Below, in pieces: positions 36,947-48,360 of a stretch of DNA of 64,000 bases. Origin of the DNA: Vitis vinifera (Eukaryota; Streptophyta; Magnoliopsida; Vitales; Vitaceae); assembly GCF_030704535.1 (NCBI RefSeq), contig NC_081822.1:32657501-32721500 (forward strand), written 5' to 3'. Position numbers and translations under genes: made by a program. Below the pieces are notes generated by a model that saw only the letters and a list, made by a program, of their open reading frames with translations, made no database searches and had not been told where the DNA came from. Position 1 is the stretch's first letter. Every line of letters begins with the position of its first letter.

Positions 36947-37040
36947 GAGTTTTGACTTGGTCAACACGGAGCTTTGCCTACACACTGGTAGAGGAGTTTT
37001 GACTTGGTCAACACAGAGCTTTGCCTACACACTGGTAGAG
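36947..37040 (+). promoter_or_regulatory. Two 47-bp direct repeats, each with paired W-box cores
   Basis: Units 36947-36993 and 36994-37040 differ at one base. Each contains TTGACTTGGTCAA, which has a W-box core in both orientations (TTGACT forward, TTGACC reverse). They lie about 700-790 bases upstream of the TIR gene 4 start and are absent from gene 3's flank. WRKY control is an inference from motif and position. Confidence 0.6.
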
Positions 37041-37404
37041 TAATTCTACAAGAGCTTATGATAAGAAAGAGCAAAAGTCTATCGGCTACTATTAATTTCT
37101 AATACATATAACGAAATTTTAAAAAGTTAAAAAAATGCTAAGAAAATACTTGAAATTAAAAAAATAATTATATTTAAAGATTTTAATTATTGGGTGGTAG
37201 AGAGATAATGCAAGAAGACCGAAAACGTGCTACACTTAATTTATTTAATTTGATTTTCATATTTTATTTTGTTTTTTTATAAATAGGTGAAACGACTTCT
37301 ACTTCCTATTTAAAAACTTCTCTGTTACACGTAGTTTATAAAAATTATTTTTAGAGGAGATGAAAAATATTTGAAATTTTAAATTTTAAATAAAAGCAAT
37401 CTTT
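37041..37404. other. AT-rich spacer upstream of TIR gene 4
   Basis: No gene or clear element. Confidence 0.4.
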
Positions 37405-37734
37405 TCATGGCTTTGGCCCACTTTTATTCCCTCTCAATTTCCTTTCCGCATTCCCAATAGACGCGGTTTCCTTACCCTTTTCGGCGTGGGTTTCCTACTG
37501 TTTCCACTGCCAGGGTCTCAGCGTTTTGAATGAATCCAACTCTTTCCCTGATGCTTCCATAAAGATGGTATAGAAGTTGAATTCTTCTCTTTCCCGTATC
37601 ACTAACTCGGAGACGCCGACTTCTTCACGGTTTTTTTTATTTATAATTCCGTCGTTGGAATTATCAAATGATGAACTGAACCCCATTTTCTTCGCAGCTT
37701 GACCTGCCAAGATTCGTCTCTAATCGGGTGATCG

Positions 37735-39701
37735 ATGTCTGCGGCATCTTCTTCTTGTCAAGGGAGTCACGATGTTTTCTTGAATTTTAGGGGAAAAGAC
37801 ACCCGCAACGGCTTCACTGCTCACCTCTACGAAGCCCTATGCAATAAAAAAATCCGGACTTTCATGGATGCCGACAAGATTGTCAAAGGCGAGGAAATAT
37901 CGGCATCACTTGTTACAGCAATGGACAAGTCCATGTTTTGCATTGTTGTTTTGTCCAAAAACTATGCTTCTTCCACGTGGTGTTTGGACGAGCTTGTTCA
38001 GATCCTCAAGTGCAAAAATGCCAAGAAACGAACAGTTTTGCCCATCTTCTACAACGTAAATCCTTCTGATGTACGAGAACAGAAAGGGAGTTTTGCAAAA
38101 GCCTTCGCTAAACTGGAAGAGAAGTTCAAGGAGGAGATGGAGAGGGTGAAGATGTGGAAGCAGGCTCTCACTGAAGTTGCTAATGTATCTGGCTGGGATG
38201 CCAGGGACAGGTAATCTTTCTATATTGATGAGCAATTCTGCTTACTCTACCTGGTTAAATCTTTTAGTTTTAATTATTTTCTAGGCAATTGCTTTAGATG
38301 ATTAATTCGTGTAAGAAAGAATTTATGAGAACGAATATTTGGGCAAAAGGTCAAAATATTTTTTACTCTAAGATATAAGCTCTAATATATAGCCAAAAAA
38401 ATTTGATGGAGGGTTATCATTTTAATATTTTAATATATTTTTGGATATAGGAATTAGTTTTTGGGATAATTATGCTTATTAACCATATAAAAATATCAAT
38501 TTTTTTTGTCATTTTCATTTTAGTATTTATATTTTCTTCTAATTTTTATCTTATTATTATTATTCTTGATGGATCACCCTATCTTAATCCCCAATTACTC
38601 AAGCCTAATTACATCCCATTTTGAAAAATAAATAAATAAATGGGGCTAGTTTGACGGCCCTACCTAGCCTTGTTTAAGTATTTTCATTTTTTTCAAATGC
38701 TTTTTATTTAAAAATTTTAATTATTTTAAAAATAAATATTATAAATTTTTATAATTTATTTATATGAGAAGTAATTTTTCTAATTTTATGTGTTAAGAAG
38801 GAGAAAAATTAAAAATTAAAATAATAATAATATCATTAAAAATAATAATCTTAATAAATATTCATAATAATAAAAGAAAAGTAGAAAAAAAAAAGTATTT
38901 TTGTCCTTAATTTTAGGAACCTTAGATTCTCTACAAATTTACAAAGTTTTATATCATCCACATTAGTAATACCCTTTTCCACCTTCTAAAGTACAATTTT
39001 CCCTTATTTTCCCCCCTTTTTAATATCATTTTAAATGATAAATGATCAATTAAAGTAGACATGTTTTAATTAACTTTTTAACAGTACTAGCGTGAAACCA
39101 ATTTGATCCATTTTGATTAACTTAAAAGTCATTAGCACCAACATAAGGTACATTCGAGAGTATTTTTTTTACTTAAAACATTTTTAATAAAATAATTTAT
39201 CAAGTGTTTTTTTAATAAATATTATAAATAAATTTTTAATATTATAAATTATTTTTAAAATTTAAAAAAGTGTTTCCTAAATTTTATCAAATATATATAT
39301 ATTTTTTTAAAAATACCTTTTAGATTAAAAATATTTTTTTAAAATATTATCAAACATACTTTTAATTATCACTTTTGTGATTGGAATGTGGCAGGCATGA
39401 GCCCACGCTTATCAAGGAAATTGTCCAATACATTTCTGATGGATTGATTAATAAATCTTCAAAAGACGTTGAGGCCATGCAAGGGCAGGCAAAGGAGCGA
39501 ATTTCGGTGCTCAATATTCCTACTTCACCGAGTATTGTGGAAAGGGGTGAATTCCCACTTAGGAGCAAAATGAAAATCAATCGAGTAAAAGAAATAGATG
39601 CCAAGGCCATGGAAGTATATTCCCACTTAGAGATAAGTGAACCTGATGTTACCATTTCGCCTACTATTTGGGGAAAGAAGAGAAAGAGGGAAATTAAGTA
39701 A
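37735..39701 (+). CDS. TIR-only protein with repeated basic tail (TIR-X)
   Basis: Exons 37735-38210 and 39395-39701, joined by a GT-AG intron in phase 2, give 260 residues with no interruption. Residues ~11-150 are a TIR domain ([22 protein letters not shown] with Glu86, the residue needed for TIR NAD hydrolysis). Exon 2 begins with the usual NB-domain entry (HEPTLIKEIVQYISD), but about 20 residues later the sequence leaves the NB fold: there is no P-loop. The remaining ~75 residues contain two related units (NIPTSPSIVERGEF and SEPDVTISPTIWG) and end GKKRKREIK, a possible nuclear signal. TIR-only proteins can act in plant immune signalling. It is the only complete gene of the plus-strand arm. 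Function of the tail is unknown. Confidence 0.75.
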
Positions 39702-40767
39702 GTAAAAGAAACATAAATCAAGTATTCAAGATATGCGGAAGCGATAGTAGCAGATCACTCAAGGGGAACTGGGCAAGTGAGCCTGATATTCCCACTTCAA
39801 TAAAACAACTTTAATCTGTGCTAGTACTTGTTTTATTATTATTATTTTAATTTTTTTCAATATTTTTATGATTTTTTTTTAATTTTTATTATATTGATTT
39901 TTTAGAATTTTTATATTTTTTTATTCAATACTTTTCAATATTTATGTAAATTCAACAACCTTTTTTTATATTTTGATCCTTAACCAAGATATGTATTCAC
40001 TCTAAGAAGTTAGAGCATGAGATAGTAGGAAAGACATCCCTTGTTTTAAGTGGTGTTGGGATTTTTTTACTTAAATTTAAATATAACTTAATTTAACTTA
40101 ACTCTAAATGCAATTTAATAGTATTAAATATTAAATTATTTATGTTATTATTTTATTTCTTTTGAGTACTAAATATTAATAATAGGGCGAATGTTGTGTT
40201 AAAATTATATTTTAGTTGTTATATATGTGTTTTAAAGCTATGAAGGTCTTTGGTCCAAAATAAAATATTTATACGAGTGGGAGTGAGCCAGTATACCTTA
40301 AACCATTGAATTAGTCAAAGTTTTACAAATTTTTTTAACTATTATCATTTCCATGTGTCTATTATTATTCCATATCTTCCAAGTGGATCTATGGTGTATT
40401 CCTATGCTTTCAACGCGGGTTTTTTCTTCGAATACCCACCCACCTAATTCGGGTTTGAGATATTTTTTTCAACTCAAAAGCCAAAACAGATTTAAAACAA
40501 ATTCAAATATTGTCTTATTCTCCTACTCTATATAATTATTAAAAAAAAAATAGTTTAATTTTTTTGCCCATAGGATAATAAAAAAGAACTATTTTTCAAA
40601 AAAAAATTATGAAAATTTATAATATATATATTTATTAATATAATATGTTTCTTTTTAATCTAATTAAAATTTTTAAAAATAAAAACATAAAAAAATTAAA
40701 TCGGGCACAATAATACAAGCATTAGAAATTCTCATCCTTGGCGGTGCCTCACATAAATTTTGTATTG
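39702..40767. other. 3' flank of TIR gene 4
   Basis: A third degenerate tail unit (SEPDIPTSIKQL) can be read at about 39779-39812 beyond the stop, so the tail was once longer. The rest is A/T-rich without a recognisable NB-ARC, LIM or LRR relic. Confidence 0.45.
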
Positions 40768-40990
40768 GGACAAGAATAAGAATAGATTTAGGTAAATTGA
40801 GTTGTTGAAATATCAGATTGAATCAGACACTTGAGACCATGGAGATGGATTCAGAGTGGGTCACAAGGCAGTGCTTAGATATGAACTTATAACACAGCCC
40901 TTGACCATATACTGATGACAGGAAGATTTCCATATAGCCCAAATCCCCTTATTTGGATGGTGTTTCTTTTTCTTCATCAAGTTTCAAGCA
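40768..40990 (+). pseudogene. Decayed 3' end of a DA1-type gene
   Basis: Plus-strand sequence aligns with the last ~55 codons of the DA1 part of fused gene 1: GATTGAATCAGA, GGAGATGGATTCAGA and GACAGGAAGATTTCCATATA are shared in order and spacing. Homology continues past the stop into TTCATCAAGTTTCAAGC of the 3' flank. Stops and small shifts destroy the frame. It has the same strand as TIR genes 3 and 4 and lies 1.1 kb beyond gene 4, where the DA1 end of a fused gene would be. Confidence 0.75.
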
Positions 40991-41255
40991 ACGAAAGGAG
41001 AAACATCATCACCATTTTCTGGAAAAATAAGAATTCAAAATGCAAAAATCCACTGATACTTTAAACCCTCTTCCAATGGATTGACCCTGATCTTGTAAGT
41101 CGTTAGAATTCAACTGCCTAAGTGAGATATGATAGAGATAGAGTCTCAATTTCTTTTCTGAAGAAACTACAACATGTCAAATGTTATCCAGTGAAATCAA
41201 AAACAAAATACAGTCTGGAATAGAAAGGAGGCTATGCACTTTCACTACAGGATTT

Positions 41256-44200
41256 TCAACGCACTCGGCGAACTTTCTCTTCTTGTCCAAGTCCAAGTGA
41301 TTTCTGGGCATTTGCAATACCTTCAGGATCTGCAGTAACACAGATCGTTTAACAACACTTAATTGCAGCAGCAGATTGAAAAGCAAAATAACGGACAGCT
41401 AATGCAATTATGTCTTGCTATTCAGAACATTGATGGGATAAAAGGTCAAACCATGTGGCCCAGGGCTATATGGCATGAGGGGAATTCGAGAAATTCACAA
41501 ACACATGTTTTATTTATGACTATATTAGCAAAGGAAGCAGAGAACTAAATAACCAGGACAATAGAATTTCAGAGAGTTCTTTATTCCAATTCCATAGTGG
41601 AATGGTGAAAATCTTGGTTATGGCACACCTTGTTTAGTTGCTGAGAAAATCAGGGAAATGTGAAGGACATTTGGAATCTAAAAGAGTGTTTTAAGATTGA
41701 TATTTCTTTTCTTTTCTTTTCTTTTCTAGCTTATCAGCAATCAAACAAGTAATAAATCAAGTTAATTGAACTCACCAAAGAACTGAGTGAAAATTCGCGT
41801 GAAGAAGCTCAAGTTGCGAGAAACATTATATGCCATGGCAGGGGGAAGAGGTTTCACAATGGTGTCAATACTAAACACTCGTTGAAGAAACTGCAAGTAC
41901 ACAACAATACAAAATCTTAAAGTTGGATTAAAGAACGCATGCATTCAGATGCCAAGTTATCCAAACCAAAAAGAAGGGCAAGGTGTGCAGCAGAGAAAGG
42001 ATAGCATGGCCAGTCCCTTTTTCACCATTCAGGTCCTTTTTTACCTATGAAAAGGAGATGAGGATTAGGGGATGTGTGTTGCATGTGATTTTATCATACT
42101 TTGTAAATGCACTGACAATAAGTTGAGCTTTGAACCTTTTGAACCAATACCATTCATGCACCATCCCATAGGTTGCAAGGGCATCTATTATTTTTCTTTT
42201 ATTAAATAATGAATGAACAGTTGTGTTCAAAGTTAGTTTTCCTCCATATTCATTGCAATTACAAGAGCAATTCTATTTACCTATACCTGAGATACAAGAG
42301 TGGACAACCATAGCTCTAGTTAGTGGGCAGTTAAAATGTGTTATGAACCAAATTATTCTGTTGATTCTGCCCCTCACTACCATCCATAGACAACTTTCTA
42401 GCATGCACACAATATGTCAATAACATCAGGCCATGCTTCCCATATAATGGATCTTCATTTTGATTTTAGCTACCAGATAAGAAGCACAAATGCAATGAAC
42501 TTTAAAAATGAGCTATTTTCTCTTTCTTGTCTCCTTGAACCAAGGAGAATTATATCACTAGAAACCTAAGGGCAAAACATGCTATCTCTCCCTCCCTACA
42601 TAACAATTAGTAAAAACTCCATCAGCTCAGCATAAAATCCAATCCACTAAGCGCATCAATCACTAACATGAATAAGATTAGGAAAGGGATTTTTTCATTT
42701 TACCATCTCTAGAGACCAGGAACCACTTTCTAGGCTTTCAATTCAGAATGGTAACAGCCAATTCCAACCCAACAACCTTGGAAACCCATCTTGGATTAAG
42801 TCTCATTAGAAAGCCCCAATCTTCCTTGCAAGATTTGCTATGATCTTCCACTATCTTGTTGGCCACCAAGAATGCATCCAAAATCTGCTTCCCTTCGACA
42901 AATACTCCTCAGAGAAAGCAGATTCTACCATGGAGCCCATTCCTAAGACTTCTAGAGAGGACCTTAGAAATGATCTTATAGAGACTAGCTCAAAGACTAA
43001 TTGATATATAATCCCCAATATTAACAGACCATTTTTTTCCATGGATCATGCTTCAAGATGCTTTGGTAGTCAGTTTGATCTTCTATTGTTTGAATTGTCA
43101 TTAATAATCCATTAAATGATATCATGCTAATATATCAATTCTCACATGTATAAGAATCATGCTTTCACCCTCACAGGGCAAATAAATTGGCAAGACATGA
43201 AAACTTATTGTAATGAAGTCCAAAAAAAAACATTTTGCATACAGGTCCTAGATCTGCTAGGTAAAACTCCATTGTTCAACAACTAGTCCAGAAATTAATT
43301 TAGTCTTGGCCTACTTTCTGATATATCCAACTGAAACACCCTGTACTCCAGGATTAAGGATAGATATTGTGAAGTAGGAATTTGTGAAAGCATATATTTT
43401 GCTCATAACCTACTCGAATTCAATGAAATATAAGAACAAGAATTCCCAAAACTCATAATATTTTGCACTCTCTTTTGAATGTCAAACTGGGATATGGGTA
43501 ACCTACAATTACAAAATATGATTGCAAATTCAATACTAAAACAGAAAACACAGAATTCGAAACTCAAAGAGCGTGATAACAGAAAGAAACCCCTGAACTG
43601 GGGATTCACAAAATTCATGTCACTAGCTCATAATTCCATTCAAATTCAACCAACCCAAAGCACAGCTCTCACTACTCGATATTTTTAAACTTTGAAATGG
43701 GTAGCCTTGAATCACACATCAGTTTCTTGCAATTCAATTCTAAACTGAAAAAGGGTAATCTAGAATCAAAGCCCAAAGAACCCAAAAAAAAACCCAAAGA
43801 AATTACAATTGGGAATTTTGGCAAAAGAACATCATTTGCTCATAATATATTCCAAATCAACAAACCATAGAAACATCTCTCACCACTCATACACATTTTA
43901 TATTGTTTGATTCCAATTTTAATAACTCAACACTGTAGACACTGTTAAACTGGGAAATGGGTAGTCAAGGATAACAAAATCTAATCACAACTTCAATCCA
44001 GGAAAAGACCAAAAGAAACAATCGGACAGAATCCAAAATTCAAAACCCCCCAAAAAACCTAAAGAAACTACAAACTGGGTATCCACAAAAACAATTATTT
44101 GCTAACAATTCGGCCCAAAATCAACAAAATTACCGGCAGAACAACTCATAGAGATTAAGAAACGATAGAGAGACCTGAAAATTACGCTGGAAGCTGTAGC

Positions 44201-44417
44201 GAAGTTCAGGATCAATCTCAGAGAGGGACTGGTCGTCGTCGTCGTCCTTGTCGTTTGGGCGCGTTTTAACACTCTTCTTGCGAGGAACGTACATGGTGGA
44301 GGCAGAACCTGGCTGCTTGGTGGCCCTGAGCCTGGCGTCTTGGAACTTGTCCTCCTGCTGTTGGTCGTCGCCTCTCCATGGTGCTGATGATAACAGCTGC
44401 TTCTTCGTTTTCGACAT
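41256..44417 (-). CDS. Conserved plant protein of unknown function, 143 aa
   Basis: Three exons, 44175-44417, 41776-41890 and 41256-41329, join in frame through GT-AG introns (2.3 kb and 446 bases) to give 143 residues. The N-terminal 80 residues are charged and probably disordered (KTKKQLLSSAPWRG, a DKDDDDDQSLSEIDPEL acidic run). The C-terminal half is compact and, from memory, strongly conserved in plants: YSFQRNFQFLQRVFSIDTIV, KPLPPAMAYNVSRNLSFFTR, IFTQFFDPEGIANAQKSLGL and a basic end EEKVRRVR. No enzyme motif, signal peptide or membrane helix is visible, and I cannot assign a role. The start codon is the first ATG, and the region just upstream is free of A/T-rich debris, as expected of a promoter. 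The long first intron holds a LINE fragment. Confidence 0.9.
42760..43040 (-). mobile_element. LINE reverse-transcriptase fragment in intron
   Basis: The minus strand encodes part of a plant LINE polymerase: a SLYKIISKVLSRSLRNGLHG stretch followed by GVFVEGKQILDAFLVANKIV and an EDWGFLMR stretch. These correspond to the conserved region between the fingers and the FAYADD box. Stops are present and both ends are missing. It sits in the first intron of the 143-aa gene, in the same orientation as the gene. Confidence 0.75.
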
Positions 44418-45517
44418 CGCTCAGCTGTGGCTTTGAGGTCCCGTTTGTTATCAATGGATAGATAAAGCTTTCATATGTGGGTACCCATTTTGTGGATCCG
44501 ACCCATCCAAGTTGGAGGTTTTTTTTTTCTTCTTCTTAATTAATAATAATTTGCTATAATTGGATTCCCGATGAAGGAAAGTGTAAGGAAAGAAAATAAA
44601 ATGGGAACATAGAAAGAAAGAAAAAGTAAAGAAAAATACAAAATAAATTTAAAGTTAATAAATTATTTTTATATATTATTTAAAATTTTTTTTCTTTATT
44701 CAAATCCTATATATAAATATTAAATAATATAAAAATATATAAATTTCTTAATAATTTTAATTATATTTTATTTTCTTTCACATTTTTAATAATAAAACTA
44801 AATATGAAAAACAATAACATTTTCCTTCATATTTATTATATTTGACTTTCTTTCACATATTCGATTATGAAATTACACATGAAAAAATTATTTTCCTTTA
44901 TATTTTTTTTCTTTCTCAAGCACTTTGAGAACAAAACATAACTTTAATATTTGAAATTGAATTTATTTTAGTTGCCATACTTTCTGTGGCACATAGAATT
45001 GTAATATGATTGGATGATTGATAACCTTTAATCTAAGTTTAAATCTATCTTATATTTAAAGTTCACCCGAATTCAATTTAATCAAATTAAATTTGGGTTA
45101 TTAAGATTTATAATTAGGTTATAAGATTCAAAATATTTTTTAAAAAACCTTTTTACATAAATAAAATAAAATTTGAAGATAATAAAAAAACAAAAAAAAT
45201 TTATATATCAGTCTAAAAATGAAAAATGTATTTCTTTGAATTATGAGTTATTATTATTATTCACATGTATACGAATTCTTATATTTTGTATACTAAACTA
45301 TTATTATTTTTTATTTTTAAAAATAAAAATAATTCAAACTAGATCTTAGTATATCAATTATTTATATTTATAATTCAAAATATAAAACTTTAATTATAAA
45401 CATAGTAAATAAGTTATATATTAATTAATGTTTAATTTTTTGTAACTATCATTATTTTTCAAAATAATATTCAAGTGAACCCGGGGTTGCAATTCCATAC
45501 CACCCCACTTTCATATT
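44418..45517. other. Intergenic DNA, promoter side of the 143-aa gene then AT-rich
   Basis: The first ~110 bases probably include promoter and leader of the minus-strand gene. The rest is A/T-rich with no gene or clear element. Confidence 0.45.
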
Positions 45518-47090
45518 GTTGAGAAAAAAATTTTAAGCCCAAAATATTTGAGGTTTTTAGATCCAATGTTCAATGCATCAGGGCCCAATGCGGCTCAAGC
45601 CCTTGGTTACAAAAGAGAAGGCCCAGCAAACAAACGGGAAGACCTAATTCTACGGTCCAAGGCTCAAGTTCTAGGAGCCATTGCTCACTAGGCGGCACAC
45701 AAGACCCAAGTAGACCTTTTACATGAAAACTTTCTAATAGTAACTTACAGGGTGTTTGGTTTTTTTTAGATTTTAAGTTATTTATTTTTATACATTTTCA
45801 TAACTTATTATAATTTTTTGGTTGAATAAAAAGAGTTAAAATATTTTATTTTTTTCTAAATAGAAAAAATAATATATTAATTTTTTATTTTATTTTTACT
45901 TTTTAATGCTTAATAAAAATAAAATATTAAAAAAAACAAATAATTTAATATTTAACATTATTAAACACTATTTAATTTTAATTTTTATTTAGAATTAAGT
46001 GAAAAAGTCAAACATCACCTTAAAGTTTGTATGAAATGGGTATTGTAAGTTCCTTTTTTTTTGTTATAATTTTATTAATTTCCTATATGGATTTAGAAAT
46101 AGGGAAAAATGGTGTCTTTCCTTCTTCTTTTTTTTGTTATAATTTTATTAATTTCCTATATGGATTTAGAAATAGGGAAAAACGGTGTCTTATCGATTTT
46201 ATTTTGTAGTAGAAACTAAAACTAAAATTTTAAGGAAAATTATATTAATAAATTTTAATTTATCATCATATAACTTCTCCTTGTAAACTTAGTGCCTGAT
46301 TTGGAAATGTTTTTTAAAACTTATTTTTTAAAAGCTATTTTTAAGTTAAAGAATAAAAAATAGTCTTTAAAAACAAATTTTAGAAAATATGATAAAATGA
46401 ACCCATATTTTTGTTTTGTTTTTAAAAATTAATGAAAACAACTTTTACTTGTTTTTTAAAAATTGTTTTATATTTTACTTTGTTTTTAAAAATTATTTTC
46501 AGGCAACAATGACCAAACAATATTAGTTTTAAAAACATTTTTTTATTTTTAAAAACAAAAAACTGTTTTTAAATTACACGACCAAACTGGCTTTGAGCTT
46601 TTTTGAGCTTAAATAAAAATTTCAATTCCAAAAAACCATAAGCAACCCTTGTTTGAAATAAATTATAATAAGTTGTTTCCTTACTTATTATAAACATAGA
46701 TAATCAAAACACAAACTAATTAAATTTAAAAACATATTTTTTTCCCCAATTATTGAAGTAGGTTACAATAGAAAAATTACTAAAATAATTATTGCTTTTC
46801 AATGAAATTGAATGCCCTCAACATAGTGTTTTAACTTCTAATTTTTTTTTTAAACCCTTACAATATCATAAAATAACTTAAATTATATAATATAGTGTGT
46901 GTATTTATTAACACCTGAGTTTGGGAATGGAATGGTTTTATGATGTGCAGGTGGGGGTGGGGGAAGAGATGTTAATGCAAAGTTGAATGAAGTTGCTTGT
47001 GCTATGGAGAATACAAAGGGCATATTATTAATTTTTATAATATAGTGTGTATTTATTACTTAATTTTTATTTTAAGTATTAAGATTATTT
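45518..47090 (+). repeat. Composite repeat R, copy 1
   Basis: The same order of segments recurs at 55207-56840 and from 62591 to the window end. It begins GTTGAGAAAAAAATTTTAAG, then AATGCATCAGGGCCCAATGC, then a small element (about 45755-46022, ends GTGTTTGGTTTTTT and AAAGTCAAACATCACC), a GGGTATTGTAAGTTC stretch, a second small element (about 46290-46600), then GAAGAGATGTTAATGCAAAG. An internal 83-bp tandem (TTTTTTTGTTATAATTTTATTAATTT) lies near 46053-46200. No gene. Confidence 0.75.
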
Positions 47091-48360
47091 AATCAAATTA
47101 ATTTTAAATTTATTTAAAATTACCAAATTAGCATATTTATCCTCATCGAGTATAATTAGAGCAAAGAGGTTAAGTAATAATGGAAGTTATAGAGTAACAA
47201 AAGATATTATGAAGATAATTAAGGTAAACGAAGATAAAAAAGTAAAATAAGTATGTGAAGTTAAGAATAAGTTAATTATTTTTATTTATTACTTAAAATT
47301 ATTTTTTATTTTAAGTTATACCATTAAGTTATTTTATTAAATATATTTAATTTATTTAATGACTTAAATTAAGTTATTAATTCACTTTAAGTTATTAAAT
47401 TACTTTACTAAATACCCACTAAGAAACTCAATTAATTAGAAGTTCCATTCTCACTTCATTTATCCGTTGAAGCAATTGAAAAAGGGAGCTGAAAAAAAAA
47501 AGGGAGAAGTGAAATGATGACTTCACTTTAAATGAGAATGGGAAAGAGAAGAAGGACCACAAGACACAATGCCATCAATAAATGGTTGGGCTTAGTGGCT
47601 TACTTCATAAAGCATCTTCTCTATTTTGCAAAATAATTGATCACTTCACTTAAATAATTGGTCGTCTGCATGTTTTCACGTGGCCTGCTATTAAACCATA
47701 ATAGCATCAGCTACTGCCAAGCCTAGGATTCTAAGGACCGTGATACCATAAATATAAAATATCATTTTCTTGTGTCCTATCTTGGATGGAAGACAATTTG
47801 GGCACCTGCAAAATGAAGAGAGGAACACTGCTCTTCATTCGTCTGTTTGGCTGGAGGGTACCCGGCCCCCCACTCACTTCCTTTTCAGTTTTGAAAAGGG
47901 TCATTGCTAGATTACAAAATCTATGATGAATGAGAGAGAGAAACTGTTATTTTATTTTTATTTTTGGGTTTTTGTTTTTTTGCCATTTTACAGTGAACTA
48001 ACTAAGGGAGGAAAGAGAGAGAGAGGGGGGTAAAGAAAATTAAGAGAAAGAAAGACAAAAAAAGATGTTTGATGGAAGTCCCCTCAGACCAGTTCCACCA
48101 ATTCGTAGCTACAGCAGCAGCTGCAGCTGTGGCTTCTTCAATAACTTCACAGTTGCAGTTGCAGCTGAGTCAGAGAAAAAAAATAGAAAAAAAATTAGAA
48201 AAATCAGAATTGAATATATATACATATATATCTACTTAAAGATTTTATTCTTCTTTAAAAAATAATAAATGACACTGACTCTAAATAAGTGATAGATAAA
48301 ATAAATAAAAAATTAAATTTTGAGGAGATTGTAAGTCTTTATCTTTCAATCACAAATTAC
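47091..48360. other. Intergenic DNA
   Basis: A/T-rich to ~47450, then more balanced with purine runs near 47940-48060. A 66-codon open stretch at 48065 (rich in Ser/Cys) matches nothing known and is not annotated. The end (48330-48360) belongs to the segment duplicated at 61938. Confidence 0.4.
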
